NCBI RefSeq assembly: GCF_003203515.1
Contig: NZ_BGNG01000002.1
Location: 434,001-498,000 of the forward strand
Direction: 5' to 3'
DNA: 64,000 nt
DNA from: Glaciecola sp. KUL10
Lineage (GTDB): Bacteria > Pseudomonadota > Gammaproteobacteria > Enterobacterales > Alteromonadaceae
The notes under the pieces: generated by a model
Databases searched by the model: none
What the model was told of the DNA's origin: nothing
What the model saw: only the letters and a program-made list of their open reading frames with translations
Made by a program: the position numbers and the translations under genes
Part shown: piece by piece, positions 58,595-64,000 of the stretch
How the letters are laid out: every line of letters starts with the position of its first letter
Numbering within the stretch: the stretch's first letter is position 1

Positions 58595-59380
58595 TCACCA
58601 CTTTCTTAAAATGTCCTCATAGACAACGGGATTTAGCAGACTATCTTTTGAAGTATCGCCTGTTAGTAACTTTTGATATTCACCGGAGGCTTTCAAGTTA
58701 TCTATGTTTTGGTTGAACTGATTAATAATCGAAGCAGCATTTTGAACGGATTTTGACAGTCCCAAGCTTACCTCAACTACATACATTGGTTCGTTAGATA
58801 AGTAGATTAACTCTTCGTTTTTCAGGCTAAGAAGGTTATTAAACTGCATAATCATATCTTTGTCAGCAAGTATAAAGTCGACTCTTTTATCAGCAAACTG
58901 ACGAATGTTTTCATAGAACACTTGAGATCGTGCCCAACTGACACTTCGTTCACCTCTCACAGTATCTGTATTTGCAAATCGAGTTTCAATGCCGACTCTT
59001 GCCCGACCCAGTTGGTCTAATAAGGCAATCTCTTTGATCCCTGGAGTCTTAGCGCCTAAATGTAATTCAAAGGTAATATACGGTTTTGAATAAAGGTACT
59101 CATCTTTTTTAGCATTTAACGAGTAATGGTCAATAAAGCCGTTGTATGTTCCGTTTCTTAAGCCGCTTCCATACCATGCTTGAGTGGTGGCGGTAACTTC
59201 AAGTTCGACATCAGAAAGAGCAGCTTTTACAATATCTATCTGTCTCGCAGGTAGATTATGGTCGTTGATATATGATTCTACTTTATTGCCAACAAGCTTT
59301 AGTTCCTGAGAGTAAGCTTCTAGCCCAGCCCCTGATACTAAAATCGCTGTGAACACACACAAGTTTTTGATCAATTTCAT
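58595..59380 (-). CDS. Periplasmic amino-acid-type substrate-binding protein
   Basis: Family-3-like periplasmic binding protein, 261 aa, signal peptide MKLIKNLCVFTAILVSGAGLEA. Pattern: LPARQIDIVKAALSDVELEVTATTQAWYGSGLRNGTYNGFIDHYSLNAKKDEYLYSKPYI, GRARVGIETRFANTD, KRVDFILADKDMIMQF and NQNIDNLKASGEYQKLL. No ABC permease or ATPase follows, so it is an orphan, as often seen for Alteromonadales members whose function is unknown. It lies 55 bases after the M28 peptidase gene in the same direction and has a GGTGG ribosome site. Confidence 0.85.
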   Translation of the reverse strand: MKLIKNLCVFTAILVSGAGLEAYSQELKLVGNKVESYINDHNLPARQIDIVKAALSDVELEVTATTQAWYGSGLRNGTYNGFIDHYSLNAKKDEYLYSKPYITFELHLGAKTPGIKEIALLDQLGRARVGIETRFANTDTVRGERSVSWARSQVFYENIRQFADKRVDFILADKDMIMQFNNLLSLKNEELIYLSNEPMYVVEVSLGLSKSVQNAASIINQFNQNIDNLKASGEYQKLLTGDTSKDSLLNPVVYEDILRKW

Positions 59381-59435
59381 TGCACCACCTTAATTTAAAA
59401 TCCGTTGTTTATACGCGTACTAAGCGTACTTTGGT

Positions 59436-60884
59436 TTATTCGCCGAATGCACCTGCCGCTCCTGGGTAAACCACAGGACTTTCATAACCATCCTCACTGA
59501 CACTTGCGACGCCAAAGAAATAATTATCAATCACGATGTTTTCGAGTGTCGCGGTTGTTACATTTCCAACATAGCGACTGAATTGCCATTGCGGGGCATC
59601 CGTATAACGCCAATATATTTTATAACCTTTCAGTTGAGGGTTTTTATCTTTAGGCAACGCTGACCAAGAGAGAGTCGTTGATGGCTGCACTGCCCCTGAA
59701 ATTGATACCTCTATAGGTGGTTTAGGGGCCCAAGACATAGCTGCCAAACTTACTGCATTTAAGGACGTCAATTTAGCTGCATAGTCAAAATTAACACCAT
59801 CGATAGTATCGCCGTAGACGATGCCGTTTTCAGTGCGTAAATCTTGGTGTTGTCTATCATAATGTTCGTTTGTTTCCATTATACGCACGCCTGGGAACCC
59901 AAGGTCATTGAATGGCCTATGGTGTCCACCACGTCTGAAGCGGTCTAAGCGATAAATCACCATAGTATCTAAATTCTCGATATAGCGGTCTGCGATTAAG
60001 TCTATATAACGGGCTAAGTTTCTACTTGGAGAGTCCACTTCACCACCTGTGAAGCGTCTGAGTCTCGCTTGTTGAGCGGTCTCAGTTTGACGTGTACCTT
60101 CTGCAAAAATCCGTGCGGTGGTGTTGTTTACGATGCCGTTAATACCTTCAATGTTGCCGATCATGTCATTGTTTAAAACCGCTTTGAGCTGCCAATTATT
60201 CTCCTTAGCATACTCGGCCAATATACGACCACCAAATAGGCCTTGCTCCTCTCCCGCCAAAGCTGCATAGACAATACTGCCGTTAAATTTGTATTGGCTT
60301 AGCACTCGCGCAGCTTCTAGTGTGCCAGCGACTCCCGATGCGTTGTCGTTTGCGCCAGGAGAATCAGACGTGAAATCCATGACATCGCTGACTCGAGAGT
60401 CTATATCACCGCTCATCAGCACATATCGGTCTTGATCAGTGCTTCCCCTTTGAATAGCAATAACGCTGACTACTTCAGTCGGGTTAGGTATTCTGCGCTC
60501 TCCAGAGATGACTTCTGACTGGTAGAACACCTCCAAACATTCACCACACTGGTTGGATATTTTATCAAACTCTGACTTGATCCAACGACGCGCTGCACCG
60601 ATACCTCTCGTCTCCGATTCCGTCTCAGAAAGCGTATGTCTAGTTCCAAAACTAACCAGTGTTTTAATATCCTGTTCGATATTTTTTGCGGATACGGCTT
60701 TCGCGATTTCATGAAGCTTTTCTTTATCTTCGTAGGCAAGCGCTATGTCATCAGCTACTGTGTATTTGCTTGTACCTACCAACGCTAAACCTAGAACAAG
60801 CGTGAAAATACCCTTTCGAACAAAACTTGCTCCATATTGAGCGGATATCTCTTTACGATAATTGCTATATAGACTGACAAACAC
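59436..60884 (-). CDS. Exported M28-family metallopeptidase with C-terminal Fn3-like domain
   Basis: Secreted zinc aminopeptidase-like enzyme of 482 aa. The N-terminus is long (about 25 residues) before a signal helix KGIFTLVLGLALVGTS. M28 domain: MSGDIDSRVSDVMDF, SPGANDNASGVAGTLEAARVL (bridging Asp), ALAGEEQGLFGGRILAEYA (catalytic Glu pair), NNDMIGN and GGHHRPFNDLGFPGVRI (last His). The position normally His in the first ligand motif is Asp (GDID), as I recall for a subgroup of the family. Residues about 395-480 form a fibronectin-III-like domain. Start GTG 60884 supported by GAGG. Confidence 0.9.
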   Translation of the reverse strand: MFVSLYSNYRKEISAQYGASFVRKGIFTLVLGLALVGTSKYTVADDIALAYEDKEKLHEIAKAVSAKNIEQDIKTLVSFGTRHTLSETESETRGIGAARRWIKSEFDKISNQCGECLEVFYQSEVISGERRIPNPTEVVSVIAIQRGSTDQDRYVLMSGDIDSRVSDVMDFTSDSPGANDNASGVAGTLEAARVLSQYKFNGSIVYAALAGEEQGLFGGRILAEYAKENNWQLKAVLNNDMIGNIEGINGIVNNTTARIFAEGTRQTETAQQARLRRFTGGEVDSPSRNLARYIDLIADRYIENLDTMVIYRLDRFRRGGHHRPFNDLGFPGVRIMETNEHYDRQHQDLRTENGIVYGDTIDGVNFDYAAKLTSLNAVSLAAMSWAPKPPIEVSISGAVQPSTTLSWSALPKDKNPQLKGYKIYWRYTDAPQWQFSRYVGNVTTATLENIVIDNYFFGVASVSEDGYESPVVYPGAAGAFGE

Positions 60885-61079
60885 TCTAAACCTCTTCGTT
60901 GCTAAAGTTTAATCACTTAGATACTAGCTTAATTCATCGAAAATTGTATTTTAGTTCACTTTAGCGGTCTGAAAAGTGTCGATGTTTTGCAACCAGTGTC
61001 GTCTTAGCAGAGGGGAGATATACAAGTGCGCTTCATATTTGCAACTAGCTTTGCAATTAGCGCACCTATGCAGTTTTGT

Positions 61080-61775
61080 TTAGATGTATGAAAAAGCGTC
61101 ACCGAACAAATGCTCAGTATCAAGACCTTTTGGAACAAAGTCGTTTCGTATCGCTGCTGCCATCTCAAATCGTCCGGCTGTGTATACTTGTGTAGCTTCA
61201 AAGCTTGAAAAATCTTTCATAACAGCTAGGTGTACCCAGCCAGTGTGACCAAGCCAATCAGCGGGTGGGTTCTCTAAAACGGACTTTATTTTTAAGTTTG
61301 AATGAGCGACTTCCAGCTTTAGAAGCTCATCAAGCTCGTACAAATCTTCGAGCCTATTTGCGCCCCAATAAAATATTGTTTGACGTTCTGGCTGGGTTTC
61401 CAAGATTGAATACAAAATCGACTTTGCGTAGGAATAACCCGTTCCACCTGCGATAATGATCGCTGGAAGTGGGCTATTTCTTAAATGAGCAAGCCCTAGG
61501 CCAATTTCAACGTTTAATTCCCCATTATTTTTACATGCTTGTAAAACTTCGTAGGCGTAAGCATTTTCCGGTGTCGCACCAATGTGCAACTCTAAAAATT
61601 TATTTTGATGAGGTGCGTTGGCGATAGAAAACGGGCGCTTGTCGTTTTCCCCCATTACTACCTGTAGGTATTGCCCTGCTTTGAACTCAACGGTATTGGG
61701 GGGCGTTAAGGTGATTTTGTGCACAGTGGAAGAAACTTGTTCGATACGTTCCACTTTGCATAATGTGCTGATCAT
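61080..61775 (-). CDS. fre: NAD(P)H-flavin reductase
   Basis: FNR-fold flavin reductase, 231 aa, producing free reduced flavins. Motifs: KRPFSIANAP (flavin site), ELHIG, IIAGGTGYSYAKSIL (NAD(P)H site), FYWGANRLEDLYELDEL and QVYTAGRFEMA. Located directly after ubiD in the same orientation, a common gammaproteobacterial order; reduced FMN made by Fre is needed to make the prenyl-FMN cofactor of UbiD. Confidence 0.95.
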   Translation of the reverse strand: MISTLCKVERIEQVSSTVHKITLTPPNTVEFKAGQYLQVVMGENDKRPFSIANAPHQNKFLELHIGATPENAYAYEVLQACKNNGELNVEIGLGLAHLRNSPLPAIIIAGGTGYSYAKSILYSILETQPERQTIFYWGANRLEDLYELDELLKLEVAHSNLKIKSVLENPPADWLGHTGWVHLAVMKDFSSFEATQVYTAGRFEMAAAIRNDFVPKGLDTEHLFGDAFSYI

Positions 61776-61940
61776 GTCTTTCCCGTTTATTCGACGTGCC
61801 GTTTACTTAACAATGTATCGGCACAATTGTATAAAAATATATAAAGCGCGCGTATTGTATGTCACAGAGCCGCACTAAGCTAAATTATTTATTGGCTTGG
61901 TGCGTTTTAAACTGCGCAAATAGAAATGTTTGTGGGTTTG

Positions 61941-63407
61941 TTAAAGAAGATCTAGTTCATCCCAAATACTATCAACTTTGTCTTTTATCGCTTGGTCCAT
62001 CACGATAGGTTCTCCCCATTCTCTATCCGTTTCTCCGGGCATCTTGTTAGTTGCGTCCATACCCATCTTTGAGCCCAAGCCAGAAACGGGTGAAGCGAAA
62101 TCTAAATAGTCAATCGGCGTGTTCTCGATAAGTGTCGTATCTCGGGCTGGATCCATGCGAGTCGTGATTGCCCAAATGACATCATTCCAGTCGCGAGCGT
62201 TTACATCATCATCGCAAACGATAACAAATTTAGTATACATAAACTGTCTTAAGAATGACCACACTCCCATCATAACGCGCTTAGCATGACCAGGGTATTG
62301 CTTTTTCATTGTAACAACGGCCATTCTGTAGGAGCACCCTTCTGGTGGTAGGTAAAAGTCTACGATTTCAGGAAACTGCTTTTGCAAAATCGGCACAAAT
62401 ACTTCGTTTAGCGCAACACCTAAAATTGCTGGTTCATCAGGTGGTCTACCTGTATATGTAGAATGATAGATTGGGTCGTCTCGATGGGTAATATGCGTAA
62501 TGGTGAAGACTGGAAATTCATCAACTTCATTATAATAGCCAGTATGGTCTCCATAAGGCCCTTCTGGTGCGGTTTCCCCTTGCGCGATGTAGCCTTCTAA
62601 AACTATTTCAGCACTGGCAGGTACTTGTAAATCGTTTGATATCGATTTTACTACCTCGGTTTTGTCGCCTCGCAATAAACCAGCGAATGCGTATTCTGAC
62701 AAAGTATCAGGGACAGGGGTAACTGCACCTAGTATCGTGGCTGGATCTGCACCCAATGCAACCGAGACCGGATAATTCTCTCCTGGATAAGTTTGGCACC
62801 ACTCCCTGAAGTCCAACGCGCCCCCTCGATGAGACAACCAACGCATTATGATTTTGTTCTTGCCAATTACTTGTTGTCTATAGATCCCAAGATTTTGACG
62901 TTTTTTATGTGGCCCGCGAGTCACACTCAGCCCCCATGTAACTAGTGGCGCAGCATCACCTGGCCAACACCTTTGAATGGGTAATTTGGATAAATCAACG
63001 TCATCACCCGTAATTATATTTTGCTGGCACGGCGCTTTTTTGACCTCTTTTGCAGGCATATTTAGCACTTGTTTGAACACGGGAATTTTGCTGAATAAGT
63101 CCTTTATTCCTTTTGGGGGTTCAGGCTCTTTCAAAAAAGCCAAAAGTTTTCCTACTTCTCGCAAAGCGCCTACGGATTCTTGTCCCATGCCCAATGCTAC
63201 TCTTTTAGGCGTGCCAAACAAATTAGCGAGTACTGGAATATCTGAACCGATCGGATTTTCAAACAAAATGGCAGGACCTCCTGCGCGCAGTGTACGGTCT
63301 GCTATTTCTGTCATTTCTAGCTCGGTGCTAATCGGCATGCTGACGCGTTTTAATTCCCCTATTTTTTCCAACTGGGCAATAAAGTCTCTTAAATCTTTGT
63401 ATTTCAT
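61941..63407 (-). CDS. ubiD: 4-hydroxy-3-polyprenylbenzoate decarboxylase
   Basis: Prenylated-FMN-dependent decarboxylase of ubiquinone biosynthesis, 488 aa. Signatures: [90 protein letters not shown] and [20 protein letters not shown] with the catalytic Glu. Start at ATG 63407 with AAGG upstream; an upstream nine-codon extension lacks family similarity. The partner ubiX is not in the window. Confidence 0.96.
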   Translation of the reverse strand: MKYKDLRDFIAQLEKIGELKRVSMPISTELEMTEIADRTLRAGGPAILFENPIGSDIPVLANLFGTPKRVALGMGQESVGALREVGKLLAFLKEPEPPKGIKDLFSKIPVFKQVLNMPAKEVKKAPCQQNIITGDDVDLSKLPIQRCWPGDAAPLVTWGLSVTRGPHKKRQNLGIYRQQVIGKNKIIMRWLSHRGGALDFREWCQTYPGENYPVSVALGADPATILGAVTPVPDTLSEYAFAGLLRGDKTEVVKSISNDLQVPASAEIVLEGYIAQGETAPEGPYGDHTGYYNEVDEFPVFTITHITHRDDPIYHSTYTGRPPDEPAILGVALNEVFVPILQKQFPEIVDFYLPPEGCSYRMAVVTMKKQYPGHAKRVMMGVWSFLRQFMYTKFVIVCDDDVNARDWNDVIWAITTRMDPARDTTLIENTPIDYLDFASPVSGLGSKMGMDATNKMPGETDREWGEPIVMDQAIKDKVDSIWDELDLL

Positions 63408-63647
63408 TTCAACCTTTATCGTTTTTACCGGCACATGCTATTGCCATTCGTTCTGTTAGTGCAGAGGCGGGCTATATTTGATTCAGATAATAGTACAACA
63501 GTTTGTGTGTGATTGATCAGTTATGGGGAAAAATATGCGCTGTTCATTATGGCTAAATATCAAACTTGGAGTGATTAATAGCACCATAACCTACTAGTTT
63601 TGTTTGCTCTTTTGTTTATTAAAATGTGTCACGAAAACCACTTGTTT

Positions 63648-63655
63648 GCCGATAC
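63648..63655 (+). promoter_or_regulatory. Possible sigma-28 (FliA) -10 element for motX
   Basis: GCCGATAC matches seven of eight bases of the flagellar sigma-28 -10 consensus GCCGATAA, about 72 bases before the motX-like start. The expected -35 (TAAAGTTT) position is poor (TCACGAAA at 63629-63636), so this is a suggestion only. Confidence 0.4.
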
Positions 63656-63727
63656 AACTTAACATCCATGGCTTGTTTTGACTAAGTTAAGCTAAACACT
63701 TTATTGGCGATTAAAAAGGGTAAGATA

Positions 63728-64000
63728 TTGAAAATATTAATTTCTCTTCTGGTTTTTGTTGGTTTGGCTATGTATAACCAACGCGTTAATTCACAAGAAC
63801 TTCAAGCCGTTCAAATTTACTCGCAAGATGAATTAATTAGGTTGATAAATAACAACCAACATTTAGAGCGTGTTGTTGCAGACCGTTGTCAGCTTGTTCA
63901 AGACATTGAAGCGAGAGCTGAAGTGATGCAAGTACCTGCTTATCAGTTTCTATGGGGAGATATGTTGGCATGGGGGGTGTGTGTCGATAAAGACCCTCAA
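63728..64000 (+). CDS. motX: MotX-like flagellar motor protein, 5' part (runs off window)
   Basis: Only the first 91 codons are present. TTG start at 63728 with AAAAAGGG seven bases upstream. A signal peptide (ILISLLVFVGLAMYNQRVNS) is followed by VQIYSQDELIRLINNNQHL, ADRCQLVQDIEARAEVM and VPAYQFLWGDMLAWGVCVDKDP. This resembles, from memory, the N-terminal region of MotX, the Sel1-repeat protein that with MotY anchors the sodium-driven polar flagellar stator in Vibrio and Shewanella. The Sel1 repeats would lie beyond the edge. A generic Sel1-repeat protein is the alternative. Confidence 0.68.
   Translation, partial: MKILISLLVFVGLAMYNQRVNSQELQAVQIYSQDELIRLINNNQHLERVVADRCQLVQDIEARAEVMQVPAYQFLWGDMLAWGVCVDKDPQ

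Overview
The window looks like a chromosomal segment of a marine gammaproteobacterium of the order Alteromonadales (Colwellia/Pseudoalteromonas/Alteromonas relatives). This is inferred from the moderately AT-rich sequence, the gppA-rhlB-trxA-rho block in the Escherichia coli order, the ubiE-ubiJ-ubiB cluster, the ubiD/fre/motX neighbourhood, several TonB-dependent receptors and DUF3718/DUF2750 proteins. No genus can be fixed from the sequence alone.

Layout. 1-1349: 5' part of a TonB-dependent receptor that runs off the left edge. 1719-3546: a LytS/LytTR-type two-component pair. 3548-4051: a small operon (120-aa protein plus a 35-aa membrane microprotein) behind a perfect Fur box. 4276-4794: a ParE/ParD-like toxin-antitoxin pair. 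4941-9210: glutathione reductase, oligopeptidase A and a 3-methyladenine glycosylase-like protein. 9254-14844: a large hybrid kinase co-translated with a REC-GGDEF-EAL regulator (c-di-GMP). 15164-17450: a propionyl-CoA synthetase-like enzyme and a DUF2750 protein. 17638-20704: ubiEJB. 20719-25632: gppA, rhlB, trxA and rho. 25854-30887: a DUF3718 exported protein, a decayed TonB receptor, a DASS anion transporter and an M20 amidohydrolase. 31020-32812: purEK and tRNA-Thr. 32950-39752: a frameshifted exported leucyl aminopeptidase, a copper chaperone, Dps, a PQQ sugar dehydrogenase, a hybrid kinase, an Mpo1-like protein and CnoX. 39857-46084: purA, an aldehyde dehydrogenase, a VOC protein, an orphan sugar-binding protein and a divergent chemoreceptor.

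The most interesting stretch is 46121-58458, which reads as a peptidoglycan (muropeptide) catabolism island. One leftward operon with overlapping genes encodes a sodium:solute symporter, MurQ, an M14 murein-peptide-amidase-like peptidase, a lipoprotein fusing an AmpD/AmiD-type amidase to a penicillin-binding-protein/beta-lactamase-fold domain, and an NhaC-type antiporter. The divergent operon encodes a second-type alanine racemase, a BadF-family amino-sugar kinase and an MscS channel. An L-Ala-D/L-Glu epimerase converges on it. Together these could cleave muropeptides outside the inner membrane, import and phosphorylate MurNAc, open its lactyl ether, and convert D-Ala and L-Ala-D-Glu to usable L-forms. 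No AnmK, MurP (PTS) or AmpG gene lies in the window, so a transporter + kinase + MurQ route is the inferred logic.

58595-63434: an amino-acid-type binding protein, an exported M28 peptidase, Fre and UbiD. 63728-64000: the start of a MotX-like flagellar motor protein with a possible sigma-28 promoter.

Damaged genes: the TonB receptor at 26409-27705 (internal deletion plus frame change) and the aminopeptidase at 32950-34493 (one-base frame change at an A6 run).
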